From the NCBI RefSeq assembly GCF_022012415.1, contig NZ_JAKLTR010000024.1, positions 26,612-90,611 of the forward strand: DNA of 64,000 nucleotides. The letters are read 5' to 3'. This DNA is from Terrimonas ginsenosidimutans (GTDB lineage: Bacteria; Bacteroidota; Bacteroidia; Chitinophagales; Chitinophagaceae). The notes beneath the pieces were generated by a model. It was not told where the DNA came from and made no database searches. It saw only the letters and a list, made by a program, of their open reading frames with translations. The translations under genes and the position numbers were made by a program. This document shows positions 53,312-61,959 of this stretch, piece after piece; position 1 is the stretch's first letter, and each line of letters begins with the position of its first letter.

Positions 53312-53331
53312 ATATCAAATTGATATCAAAA
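53307..53331. promoter_or_regulatory. Tandem palindromic operator (two TTGATATCAA boxes)
   Basis: TTGATATCAA at 53309-53318 and again at 53320-53329; each is itself a perfect palindrome, they are 11 bp centre to centre, and together with flanking T/A form a 25-base palindrome with a single central base. The array covers the end of the minus-7 box and the expected start site. The spacing of about one helical turn is what ribbon-helix-helix dimers need to bind side by side, and such a protein is encoded in the same operon. Confidence 0.7.
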
Positions 53332-53341
53332 CTTAGCGCTT

Positions 53342-54208
53342 ATGGAAAAGATTATTAAACCGATCTCGGGATATGTCGCACTATTGTTTGCTGTTGCTTT
53401 GTTTGCCGGGGCAATTGTGTGCGCTAGTTTATCCCGGGATAACCCAGGTCTGTTTGTTACGTTGATGCTTCTGTGTTTTATCGCCTGTATTTTCATTATT
53501 AAAGGATTGACGATCGTTCATCCGAATCACTCCCGCGTATTGAATTTCTTTGGGAAATATGTGGGCACAGTAAAAGATAACGGGCTGTTTTTTGTGAACC
53601 CGTTATATGCCAAGCATAAGATCAGTCTCCGTGCGGACAACCTTCAGGGGCAAACGTTGAAAGTGAATGACAAAATGGGAAATCCTATTGAGATAGGTGC
53701 TGTGATCGTATGGCAGGTAGGTGATACCTATAAAGCGGCTTATGATGTACAGAATTACACTGACTATGTGAAAACCCAGAGTGAGGCAGCAGTGCGTCAC
53801 CTGGCAACAAGTTTTCCCTATGATAACCTTGAAGATGAAACGGCTGCTATCACGCTGAGAGAAGGTGGTACAAAGGTGAATGAGATCCTGGAGAAAGAAT
53901 TGCTTGAGCGTCTTTCACCCGCTGGTATCGTCATACTTGAAGCGCGGATCAGTCATCTTGCGTATGCGCAGGAGATCGCAGGTGCGATGCTGCAGCGTCA
54001 GCAGGCCACGGCTGTAGTTGCAGCGCGCACAAAGATCGTTGAAGGTGCTGTCGGAATGGTGGAAATGGCACTGGATATGCTTGCGCATAAGCATATCGTA
54101 GAGCTGGATGATGATAAGAAAGCCGCCATGGTGAGCAATCTGATGGTGGTGCTTTGCGGCGATAAAGGAGCCAGCCCTGTATTGAATACCGGAAGCCTGT
54201 ATCAATGA
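53342..54208 (+). CDS. SPFH/band-7 domain membrane protein
   Basis: 288 aa. Two N-terminal membrane segments (about 9-30 and 38-55), then an SPFH domain: ITIVHPNHSRVLNFFGKYVGTVKDNGLFFVNP-type start (in part), IEIGAVIVWQVGDTYKAAYDV, and SEAAVRHLATSFPYDNLED. The helical C-terminal part (EARISHLAYAQEIAGAMLQRQQA) is coiled-coil-like. SPFH proteins oligomerise on membranes and organise proteases or lipid domains. No NfeD or FtsH partner is adjacent; the partner gene here is a small ribbon-helix-helix protein. Confidence 0.92.
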   Translation: MEKIIKPISGYVALLFAVALFAGAIVCASLSRDNPGLFVTLMLLCFIACIFIIKGLTIVHPNHSRVLNFFGKYVGTVKDNGLFFVNPLYAKHKISLRADNLQGQTLKVNDKMGNPIEIGAVIVWQVGDTYKAAYDVQNYTDYVKTQSEAAVRHLATSFPYDNLEDETAAITLREGGTKVNEILEKELLERLSPAGIVILEARISHLAYAQEIAGAMLQRQQATAVVAARTKIVEGAVGMVEMALDMLAHKHIVELDDDKKAAMVSNLMVVLCGDKGASPVLNTGSLYQ

Positions 54209-54233
54209 TCTGCTATCTCTTAAATCGATCCCT

Positions 54234-54419
54234 GTGAGTAATTCAAAGAAGAGTTTTATCCTGCGAATAGATACTGAAATATACAAGGTGCTCGAGAAAT
54301 GGGCTGCCGATGAATTCCGGAGTGTGAATGGCCAGATCGAATGGATCATTTCGCAGAAACTAAAGGAAGCCAAGAGGTTAAAAGAGGCACCGAAAGCGAA
54401 TGAAAAGCCAAAGCAATAA
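54234..54419 (+). CDS. Ribbon-helix-helix (Arc-like) DNA-binding protein
   Basis: 61 aa, GTG start at 54234 (no ATG in frame nearby), 25 bases after the SPFH stop. Beta strand KKSFILRID (5-13), helix A TEIYKVLEKWAADEF (14-28), helix B RSVNGQIEWIISQKLKEAK (29-47) with the RSVNGQIE turn typical of Arc/MetJ-class proteins, and a Lys-rich tail. Such proteins dimerise and bind short palindromes through the strand. A good candidate ligand is the tandem TTGATATCAA operator at its own operon promoter; this is inference. Pairing of SPFH and RHH genes occurs elsewhere, as I recall. Confidence 0.85.
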   Translation: MSNSKKSFILRIDTEIYKVLEKWAADEFRSVNGQIEWIISQKLKEAKRLKEAPKANEKPKQ

Positions 54420-54434
54420 TATCGCGAAGAATGA

Positions 54435-54488
54435 AACAAGCCGCAAAAGACAACAGTTGATATGAACTGTTATTCTTTGCGGCTTGTT
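54435..54488. terminator. Bidirectional terminator between the RHH and eutC genes
   Basis: AACAAGCCGCAAA (54435-54447) pairs with TTTGCGGCTTGTT (54476-54488), and inside AACAGTT pairs with AACTGTT (54452-54458 / 54464-54470). Short A and T runs on both sides suit termination of both convergent transcripts. Confidence 0.8.
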
Positions 54489-54503
54489 CGTGTCTTAACG
54501 ATA

Positions 54504-55271
54504 CTATTGTGGAGACAGCAGATCCTGTTCATCTTTCAGGGAAATACCTGTTAATCCCAGTTGAAAAGCCGCATTGATGAGAAACATGATCTTTGAAGCG
54601 GCATTCTGATAGGAAAGTCCGGCCGGATGAATATTGGAAACACAATTGCGGCTTTCGTCTGTCAAACCCGGGAGAGGGTTGAACGTTAAGTATGCCCCGA
54701 CGCTGTCCGCAACAGTAAGTCCGGGTCTTTCACCGATCAGTAATACGGTCATTTCAGCGTTGCACCAGTGCCCGATCTGATCTCCTATTGCCACGCGGGC
54801 CTGCTCAACCACCGTAAAAGAATTGATCTTTCTTCCTGATGTTGTTATCATTGGTACAAGTTCTTCCAATAAGGGGATCGCATGTGTATTCACTGCGTTA
54901 GCGGAAAGCCCATCGGCGATGATTATGGAAATGCCGCCCTGATCAGGTTTGCGGGAAAGGTCGGGAGATCCCGGATCAAGTTGTCTTCCCAGGCCAGGGT
55001 CCAGCAGGTACTGCTCCCGGTTCCGGGCCTGGCTTTTCATCAGGAGAACGGGCTTTGAAAACGTATGCAGGGAACTGATGAGTGGCCCGGAATTCAACAC
55101 TCCGTAAACTGCATCGCGGGCATGTGCATGGGCCATTTTTAACGCAAGTACTTCCTTTAGCGGCAATGCGCCGCCGGAACGTCCCAGCGCAATACGCGCT
55201 GAAGTAAAACGCCGCAGGGGCGACCAGGGGTCTTCGGTGACAGTTGTTTTTGAAAGCGCCATTTCTTTCAT
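54504..55271 (-). CDS. eutC: Ethanolamine ammonia-lyase small subunit
   Basis: 255 aa. Part of the adenosylcobalamin-dependent lyase that splits ethanolamine into acetaldehyde and ammonia. Motifs: SARIALGRSGGALPLKEVL, AHAHARDAV, LDPGLGRQLDP, IGERPGLTVADSVGAYLTFNP and the C-terminal SRNCVSNIHPAGLSYQNAA, which binds the cobalamin. The N-terminus is shorter than in enterics. One base separates it from eutB. Confidence 0.96.
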   Translation of the reverse strand: MKEMALSKTTVTEDPWSPLRRFTSARIALGRSGGALPLKEVLALKMAHAHARDAVYGVLNSGPLISSLHTFSKPVLLMKSQARNREQYLLDPGLGRQLDPGSPDLSRKPDQGGISIIIADGLSANAVNTHAIPLLEELVPMITTSGRKINSFTVVEQARVAIGDQIGHWCNAEMTVLLIGERPGLTVADSVGAYLTFNPLPGLTDESRNCVSNIHPAGLSYQNAASKIMFLINAAFQLGLTGISLKDEQDLLSPQ

Positions 55272-55272
55272 G

Positions 55273-56646
55273 TCAGAACATTTTTAACAGTGGATGAGAA
55301 GCGCCGGTATCCAGCCGCGTTCCTTTTTCATTCATGATCCCCTGCCGCAGCAGCCATTGTTCAAACTCTGGAGCGGCGCGTTTATTCAATACTTTTCTTA
55401 GGTATAGCGCATCGTGAAAAGAAGTTGATTGGTAGTTGAGCATGATATCATCCGATCCCGGTACTCCCATAATGAAATTGCAGCCTGCTACGCCAAGCAG
55501 GGTCATCAGGTTATCCATATCATCCTGGTCTGCACTGGCATGATTCGTATAGCAGATATCAACGCCCATCGGGAGGCCACACATTTTGCCACAGAAATGA
55601 TCTTCCAGCGCGGCGCGTATGATCTGTTTGCCGTCGAAAAGGTATTCCGGACCGATAAATCCAACAACAGTATTCACCAGCAATGGGTCGAAATGCCGGG
55701 CGACTGCATAGGCCCTGGCTTCACAGGTCTGCTGATCCACACCATCATGTGCTTTTGCCGATAATGAACTTCCCTGGCCGGTTTCGAAATACATGAGTTG
55801 TTGCCCGATGGTACCTCTGTTAAGAGAATGTGCAGCTTCCCGCGCCTCTTTCAACATGGACAGGTTCACGCCAAAACTGCTGTTTGTTTTTTCTGTTCCA
55901 CCGATCGATTGGAAAACAAGATCAACCGGTGCCTGCTGATTTGCCAGGAGAAGGGTGGTGGTTACGTGGGACAGTACACAGCTTTGAACCGGCATCTCAT
56001 ATTTCAAACGGAGGTCGTCGATCAGTTGAAGAAGCGTTCTTACTGTTGCCGGGTTGTCAGTTGCGGGATTGATACCGATCACTGCATCGCCGCTTCCATA
56101 CATCAGACCGTCTACAATGCTTGCCGCAATACCTTTAATGTCATCAGTAGGATGATTGGGCTGCAATCGGGTGGATAATCTTCCGCTCAGCCCTATGGTA
56201 TTCCTGAATTTTGTGACCACTTCTATTTTCTGCGCAACGCTGATCAGGTCCTGGTTACGCATCAGTTTTGAAACGGCGGCGATCATTTCAGGGGTGAGTG
56301 CATATCTTAACTGCGATAAACGTTCTTGATTTGCTTCATCAGTTAAGAGCCAGTCGCGTAGATCACCGACAGTAAAGTGAGCTATCAATGTGAAGGCCTG
56401 CTGATCGTGCTGATCCATGATCAGTCGCGTGATCTCATCCTTTTCATACGGAATCAGTGGCTCTTCGAGAAAGTTCTTCAATGGTGTATCAGCCAGCACC
56501 ATTTGCGCGGCCACCCGTTCTTCATAGGAAGATGCGGCAATACCAGCGAGCATGTCTCCGGACCGAAGGGGAGATGCTTTTGCCATCAATGATCTCAGGT
56601 CATTGAAAACATAGGTGGTATTTCCCGCCATCCATTTGTAAGCCAT
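55273..56646 (-). CDS. eutB: Ethanolamine ammonia-lyase large subunit
   Basis: 457 aa, full-length TIM barrel. Motifs: RLQPNHPTDDIKGIAASIVDG, GDAVIGINPATDN, FQSIGGTEKTNSSFGV, LYFETGQGSSLSAKAHDG-type region and SADQDDMDNLMTLLGVAGCNF, typical of EutB. With EutC it forms the active lyase. Middle gene of eat-eutB-eutC; no EutA reactivase, aldehyde dehydrogenase or microcompartment shell gene is present. Confidence 0.97.
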   Translation of the reverse strand: MAYKWMAGNTTYVFNDLRSLMAKASPLRSGDMLAGIAASSYEERVAAQMVLADTPLKNFLEEPLIPYEKDEITRLIMDQHDQQAFTLIAHFTVGDLRDWLLTDEANQERLSQLRYALTPEMIAAVSKLMRNQDLISVAQKIEVVTKFRNTIGLSGRLSTRLQPNHPTDDIKGIAASIVDGLMYGSGDAVIGINPATDNPATVRTLLQLIDDLRLKYEMPVQSCVLSHVTTTLLLANQQAPVDLVFQSIGGTEKTNSSFGVNLSMLKEAREAAHSLNRGTIGQQLMYFETGQGSSLSAKAHDGVDQQTCEARAYAVARHFDPLLVNTVVGFIGPEYLFDGKQIIRAALEDHFCGKMCGLPMGVDICYTNHASADQDDMDNLMTLLGVAGCNFIMGVPGSDDIMLNYQSTSFHDALYLRKVLNKRAAPEFEQWLLRQGIMNEKGTRLDTGASHPLLKMF

Positions 56647-56656
56647 AGTGGTAAAG

Positions 56657-57961
56657 TTACTGCGGAATAGTTTTTCGCTTCAGTATTGTACGATATAGCA
56701 GGTAAGCGAGCAGCATGATCGAAAAGAATACAGCGCTTAACTGAAGGTTGAAATAGATGATGGAAATAAGACAGAGAACAGAAAGCAGCAAAGCGATCAG
56801 CGGGAACCATGGATAGAACGGGGCTTTGAATGGCCGGTCGAGCTGAGGTTCAATTTTCCGGAGGCGGAACAGGCTGATCATGCTGACGATATACATGACC
56901 AGGGCTCCAAGAACAGAGAGAATGATCAGTTTGTCCGTTGTGCCGGATACGATGGCGAGTACGCCAATCAGTCCACCTGCAACCAATGCCGCATCAGGCG
57001 TTTGCCTTTTTGTGCTCACTTTCGCGAGCGTGTGTGGCAGGTATCCGGCACGAGCGAGCGCAAAGATCTGGCGGGAGTATCCGATAATAATGCTATGGAA
57101 GGAGGCGATCAGGCCGAAGAGACCGATGCCGGCGAACAGTTTGGTCCATTGATTATCTTTTCCCAATACTCTTCCGATCGTTTCAGGCAGCGGATAATCG
57201 ATGGATGATAATTCCTGCCAGGGCGCGGTGCCCCCGGTGAGGATCATGACGCCCATTGCGAGTATCATGAGGGTAAAGATGCCGGAAATATATCCCCTGG
57301 GAATTGTTTTTGCAGGGTCTTTTGTTTCTTCAGCAACCATCGCCACTCCCTCAATTGCCAGGTAAAGCCAAATGGCAAACGGTAGCGCGGCGAAAATACC
57401 GCTTATCCCAAATGGAAAGGCTTCGGTCGAAAATCTTTCCCATTGAAAATGGGGTGTGACCAGGCCCATGTAGATCAGCAATTCCAAAACAGCGAGCATG
57501 GTGACGAGGAGTGTGAAAAGTGCCGATTCCCTGATGCCCATTACGTTGATAATGCTGAACAGTATATAGCAGCCGATCGCGGTGTACATGATATCCAGGC
57601 CGGGGTACAGAAAATGGAGATAGCTGCCCAGGGCAAAGGCGATTGCCGGAGCGGCCAGCAGAAATTCAAACAACGTGGCAAAACCGGCGATGAAGCCTCC
57701 TGTCGGTCCCAGCGCCCTGACTGCAAATGCAAATGGCCCACCTGCATTGGGGATGGACGTACTCAACTCTGTAAAACTGAATACAAGGCACAGGTAGAGA
57801 ATTGTAACGATCCCTGTAGCCACTAATAAGCCACCGGTACCGGCAACAGCCCATCCATAATTCCAGCCGAAATATTCACCGGAAATAACAAGGCCCACAG
57901 CAATGGCCCAAAGATGGATGGTCGTCAGAACTTTTTTGAGAGGAGCGGGTGTATTTGCCAT
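56657..57961 (-). CDS. eat: Ethanolamine permease
   Basis: 434 aa from the ATG at 57961 (MANTPAPLKKVL); the reading from 57985 adds eight residues. APC-superfamily permease with twelve hydrophobic segments. The first helix pair carries VISGEYFGWNYGWAVAGTGG, characteristic of Eat-type transporters, and EGVAMVAEETKDPAKTIPRGY is the conserved loop. It should import ethanolamine for the lyase encoded ten bases downstream. Confidence 0.93.
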   Translation of the reverse strand: MANTPAPLKKVLTTIHLWAIAVGLVISGEYFGWNYGWAVAGTGGLLVATGIVTILYLCLVFSFTELSTSIPNAGGPFAFAVRALGPTGGFIAGFATLFEFLLAAPAIAFALGSYLHFLYPGLDIMYTAIGCYILFSIINVMGIRESALFTLLVTMLAVLELLIYMGLVTPHFQWERFSTEAFPFGISGIFAALPFAIWLYLAIEGVAMVAEETKDPAKTIPRGYISGIFTLMILAMGVMILTGGTAPWQELSSIDYPLPETIGRVLGKDNQWTKLFAGIGLFGLIASFHSIIIGYSRQIFALARAGYLPHTLAKVSTKRQTPDAALVAGGLIGVLAIVSGTTDKLIILSVLGALVMYIVSMISLFRLRKIEPQLDRPFKAPFYPWFPLIALLLSVLCLISIIYFNLQLSAVFFSIMLLAYLLYRTILKRKTIPQ

Positions 57962-58096
57962 AATGTTGATTAAAGATGGCGGCAATCGTCACTCCCGGAA
58001 GATAAGACAAAGTATGGCTAAGAATGCAAAGGACCGCAGAGAACGCCAGGATTTCCCGGGCCTTTGCAGTCCTTTGTGAGCTCAACGATATTTATG
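57962..58096. repeat. CGCAAAG-type hairpin between the M1 peptidase and eat genes
   Basis: GGCTAAGAATGCAAAGGACCGCAGAG (58016-58041) opposes CGGGCCTTTGCAGTCCTTTGTGAGC (58057-58081). Upstream of eat, but no riboswitch fold such as a cobalamin element is recognisable in 135 bases. Confidence 0.6.
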
Positions 58097-60478
58097 TCAG
58101 AACCCTTTCTTCTCATTTGCCTTCTGCATCGGGTTAGGAGCAGGAGCGGCCGTTCTCAGGGTTGCCTGTTTTTGCTTGAAAATGGTGAAGCGGGAAGGTG
58201 TTACAGATTTATTCCAGGTATTATTGCTGGTGTCTATATCCGCGGTTTCACGAAGCGGGTCCAGTTGGATAGATGCCACTTCTTTGTTTTTGATAAACGT
58301 CTTTACGACCTTCTTTTCATTCAGTCTCCAGACCTGGGCGGGAATCCGCTCGATCTCTTTGGTGCCATCTTTGTAAGTCCATTCGATAATGATGGGCATC
58401 ACCAGTCCGCCTTTATTGCTAAAGCTGAGCTCATACATATGACGGTTGCCATACGTTGCTTTATCTGCATCGCTGAGTGCTTCGCGACTGGAAAGCATTT
58501 TATAGGTCACGGCAGAAGTGTCAAGTGGTTCGATGCCGCGGGCATATTTCCAGTAGAAGTCGCGCAGTGACGTGTCTTTATCTGTCTGGAAAGAGAGTTG
58601 TTTGTCATCCCGGTTGCGGATCTTGGAAATGTCATCAAGGCCTGTTCCCATGGGGACTTCCAGTTTGCGTGTGATGTCACGATCGCTCAGGCCGGGTACA
58701 GCAGCGGCCAGATCTGGTACTGCATACTTTACACTGTCGAGCGAGATATCGCAGGCGTCGGTCCCGTAGAACCAACCGCGCCAGAACCAGTCAAGGTCTT
58801 CACCGCTTGCGTCTTCCATGGTGCGGAAGAAGTCGGCCGGTTCAGGATGTTTGAATGCCCAGCGGCGTGTGTATTGTTTGAATGCGTAGTCGAACAGTTC
58901 GCGGCCCATGATGGTTTCGCGGAGAATGTTCAAGCCTGTTGCTGGTTTTGTATATGCATTCGGGCCAAAGCCAATAATGTTTTCAGAGTTGCTCATGATG
59001 GGTTCCAGTTGATCTTTTGGAAGCTTCATGTAATCAACGATCGCATAAGCCGGACCTTTACCACGAACAGGGAATTTGTTGTCCCACAATTCTTCGGTCA
59101 GGTATTCCACAAATGAGTTAAGGCCTTCATCCATCCAGCTCCATTGTCTTTCATCACTGTTGATGATCATCGGGAAAAAGTTATGCCCTACTTCATGTAT
59201 CACTACGCCCAGCATTCCGTATTTGGTAGCTTCTGCATAAGTTCCATCTTTTTCAGTGCGGCCATAGTTGAAGCAGATCATCGGGTACTCCATACCGTTT
59301 GCGGCTTCCACGCTTTGAGCTACCGGGTAGGGGTAAGGAATGGTGAAGTCTGAATAGGTTTTGATGGTGTGTGCAACAGCTTTGGTAGAGAATGGGCGAT
59401 AAAGACCGTGTGCTTCCTTACCATAGAAACTCATACACATGATCTTCTTTCCCGCGATCGTTACCGGCATGGCATCCCACATGAATTTGCGGCTGCTGGT
59501 CCATGCGAAATCGCGCACGCTGTCGGCTTTGAACATCCAGGTTTTAGTTGCCTGGCTTTTGTTCTTCTCTGCCGCTTTAGCTTCGTCGAGTGTTACGATC
59601 TCTACCGGCTCGTTGAAATTGGTTTGTGCTTTTTTCCAGCGGGCGAGCTGAGTTGCATTCAGGGTAGTCGCATAGTTCGTGCATTCGCCGGTAGAACCTA
59701 CTACGTGGTCGGCGGGTACTGTCATTTGAACTTTGAAGTTGCCGAATGTGAGGGCGAATTCGCCACGGCCGGTGAACTGATGATTCTGCCAGCCCTGGAA
59801 ATCACTGTATACGCAAAGACGCGGGTACCATTGCGCCATGGTGAACAGGTAATTGCCCTCTTCCGCGAAATATTCATAACCACCACGTCCGCCTTTTGAC
59901 ATGCGGTCGGAGATCTTATAATTCCAGTCAAGTTTGAATACAAACTGCTGATTCGGTACAAGAGTCCTGGGCAGTTCAACCCTCATCATTGTCTTATTGA
60001 TCGTATACTTCAGCGCCTTGCCTGTAGCATCCGTCAGTTTGATGATGTTGAAGCCATAGCCATTATCTTTTTTTGCTTCTTCTGTTTTGTCGATTGCAGC
60101 AGTGCTTACCTGGGTCGACATGGCGTTGCTGGTTTGGTAGTTTGCATTGTTAATGCTGCTGTGTTCGTTCTCATCCAACTGTAGCCACAGATAGGTAAGG
60201 GTCGTGGGCGAATTGTTGAAATACGTAACGGTTTCGCTTCCCGTTAGCAATAGTGCTTTTTCATCCAGCCTGCACTTAATATCATAATCGGCGCGTTGCT
60301 GCCAGTATTTAGGTCCGGGAGCACCGCTGGCTGTGCGGTATTCATTGGGCGTAGGCATGATCGTGCCCAGCTGCTCAAAGCTGTTCCCATGATTGCTGCC
60401 GGGATTATTCTTGATGTTCTGCGCATACACTGCAGCAGAAAGCACCAACAATGCCAGGGCGAGAGTGATTTTTTTCAT
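58097..60478 (-). CDS. M1 family metallopeptidase (aminopeptidase N-like), secreted
   Basis: 793 aa. Signal peptide 1-20 (ALLVLSAAVYAQ). Zinc site HEVGH at 428-432 with the third ligand Glu451 (WMDEGLNSF) exactly 19 residues later; the exopeptidase motif is GMEYPM (395-400) in place of GAMEN. Upstream beta sheets form the N-terminal M1 domain. Probably a periplasmic aminopeptidase. This GMEYP-type with a long C-terminal half is common in Bacteroidota. Neighbouring HupE-like and DUF6702-like genes seem a conserved set, from memory. Confidence 0.93.
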   Translation of the reverse strand: MKKITLALALLVLSAAVYAQNIKNNPGSNHGNSFEQLGTIMPTPNEYRTASGAPGPKYWQQRADYDIKCRLDEKALLLTGSETVTYFNNSPTTLTYLWLQLDENEHSSINNANYQTSNAMSTQVSTAAIDKTEEAKKDNGYGFNIIKLTDATGKALKYTINKTMMRVELPRTLVPNQQFVFKLDWNYKISDRMSKGGRGGYEYFAEEGNYLFTMAQWYPRLCVYSDFQGWQNHQFTGRGEFALTFGNFKVQMTVPADHVVGSTGECTNYATTLNATQLARWKKAQTNFNEPVEIVTLDEAKAAEKNKSQATKTWMFKADSVRDFAWTSSRKFMWDAMPVTIAGKKIMCMSFYGKEAHGLYRPFSTKAVAHTIKTYSDFTIPYPYPVAQSVEAANGMEYPMICFNYGRTEKDGTYAEATKYGMLGVVIHEVGHNFFPMIINSDERQWSWMDEGLNSFVEYLTEELWDNKFPVRGKGPAYAIVDYMKLPKDQLEPIMSNSENIIGFGPNAYTKPATGLNILRETIMGRELFDYAFKQYTRRWAFKHPEPADFFRTMEDASGEDLDWFWRGWFYGTDACDISLDSVKYAVPDLAAAVPGLSDRDITRKLEVPMGTGLDDISKIRNRDDKQLSFQTDKDTSLRDFYWKYARGIEPLDTSAVTYKMLSSREALSDADKATYGNRHMYELSFSNKGGLVMPIIIEWTYKDGTKEIERIPAQVWRLNEKKVVKTFIKNKEVASIQLDPLRETADIDTSNNTWNKSVTPSRFTIFKQKQATLRTAAPAPNPMQKANEKKGF

Positions 60479-60642
60479 GTGTGTTTGTTTATGGCGATGA
60501 TCGGTGTCCGATCCTCGATATTGTATGTTCGTATTTTGATCAGTATCTTATTCTTTACAAAGAGATATCTTTTTTTACGTCAGCTCTACGTTCGATCATC
60601 CGCTGCGGCGGACCATCGAATCCGATCGCAGAATCTTTCAAC

Positions 60643-61224
60643 CTAAAGCGATCCGATCCGTTCAAGCGCCATTTTCACTGAAAGGCTGAATACGGCTGCG
60701 GAAAGGAAAATGACCCATTCGCGTCTTTCCACTCTGAAAACATTTACGATCAGCTGCGCAAGCAAAAGCAGGATCAAAACTACAACGATCTGCCCGGCTT
60801 CGAGGCCAACGTTGAAACCCAGCAGGCTGGATACGATGCCCTGGTCTTTTGCCAGCATTGGGCGGATCGAATTTGCAAATCCCATTCCGTGTATCAAGCC
60901 AAAGAACAATGCGATGAAATAATTGATCCGGATGGAGCGAGGCGTGAATTTCCTCTGGAACAGGTTGCTGGATGCTGTGATGACAATGGTACAGGGGATC
61001 AGGAATTCTACCCAATTGCGGTTAAAGCGGACCACATCCATTACGCTTAAGGCCAGTGTAAGTGAATGACCGATCGTAAAGGCCGTGACGAGTATCAGCA
61101 CTTGTTTCCAGTCCTTCAGCAGATAGATCGCCGCGATCGCAGCAATGAAAAGCTGATGGTCGAGGGCGTCAGCACTGATAATATGCTCCCAGCCAAGCCC
61201 GAAATAAAAGCTAAAATCTTCCAT
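60643..61224 (-). CDS. HupE/UreJ-like membrane protein
   Basis: 193 aa with six hydrophobic segments. The N-terminal FYFGLGWEHIISADALDHQLF contains the family's G..H..DHLLF-type His-Asp-His motif in the first helix (GWEHI and ALDHQLF), and FTIGHSLTLALS and FGLIHGMGFANSIRP have further conserved His. The HupE/UreJ family is thought to transport nickel or cobalt, but stand-alone Bacteroidota members have no proven substrate; no hydrogenase or urease is nearby. Confidence 0.88.
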   Translation of the reverse strand: MEDFSFYFGLGWEHIISADALDHQLFIAAIAAIYLLKDWKQVLILVTAFTIGHSLTLALSVMDVVRFNRNWVEFLIPCTIVITASSNLFQRKFTPRSIRINYFIALFFGLIHGMGFANSIRPMLAKDQGIVSSLLGFNVGLEAGQIVVVLILLLLAQLIVNVFRVERREWVIFLSAAVFSLSVKMALERIGSL

Positions 61225-61308
61225 AAAATGGTGAACCTTTCCCTGTAATTTGCCGTCTGTATTGAAAGTTTCAAAATAAGGCAGAGTTTTGTATCTGTCA
61301 AAAAAAAT

Positions 61309-61845
61309 ATGTCAATGGAGGTATTGTTCAATAAGTGGCTGATGTCGTTACTGATTACGTGTATGATCTTTTCAAAGAATGAGGCTTCTGAAGAGGCAGG
61401 GACGAAGCATCCGATCCATTTGAGCGTAACGGAGATCAATCATAATGCGCAGGATAAAACGCTTGAGATCAGCTGCAAGATCTTTACCGACGATTTCGAG
61501 AAAGTGCTGGCGCAGAATTACAGGACAAAAGTGGACCTGACAAATCCTCCCGATAAGGCAGCGATGGAGAAACTGGTGAATGATTATGTGCAGAAGCATT
61601 TATCCGTAAAGGCTGATGGAAAGCCGGCAGCCTTTACAGCTCTTGGTTTCGAAAAAGACCAGGATGTGGTCTATAGCTATTTCCAGGTAGATAATGTTGC
61701 ATCTGTAAAATCGATTGGCATTACCAATACGCTGATGTATGATCTGTTCGATGATCAGATCAGTCTGATGCATATCACTGTTGGAGGGAAACGTAAAAGC
61801 GGGAAGCTTGACTACCCGGCGAAAGAGACCATTTTTTCTTTTTGA
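61309..61845 (+). CDS. DUF6702-like exported protein
   Basis: 178 aa. A hydrophobic N-terminus (WLMSLLITCMIF, 9-20) is a signal peptide or anchor; Met3 is an alternative start. The mature part begins KHPIHLSVTEINHNAQDKTLEI and continues with KIFTDDFEKVL, AAFTALGFEKDQDVVYSYF and a C-terminal strand-rich region, as in the family I know as DUF6702. Function unknown. Divergent from the HupE-like gene, and the two are often neighbours. Confidence 0.75.
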   Translation: MSMEVLFNKWLMSLLITCMIFSKNEASEEAGTKHPIHLSVTEINHNAQDKTLEISCKIFTDDFEKVLAQNYRTKVDLTNPPDKAAMEKLVNDYVQKHLSVKADGKPAAFTALGFEKDQDVVYSYFQVDNVASVKSIGITNTLMYDLFDDQISLMHITVGGKRKSGKLDYPAKETIFSF

Positions 61846-61959
61846 CCGGAGGGTAAAAGAAAAAAGCTGCCTGCTGTGAACAGTCGTTTTGGGATGGAGC
61901 CCGCAAACGATGTCTATTCATGGACACGATGTTTTCCTAAGAGATGGCCGCGGTCTTGA

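Noticed and set aside
57962..58096. Cobalamin riboswitch before the ethanolamine operon
   Set aside because: The gap is short, is largely a CGCAAAG-family hairpin, and has no recognisable B12-box.
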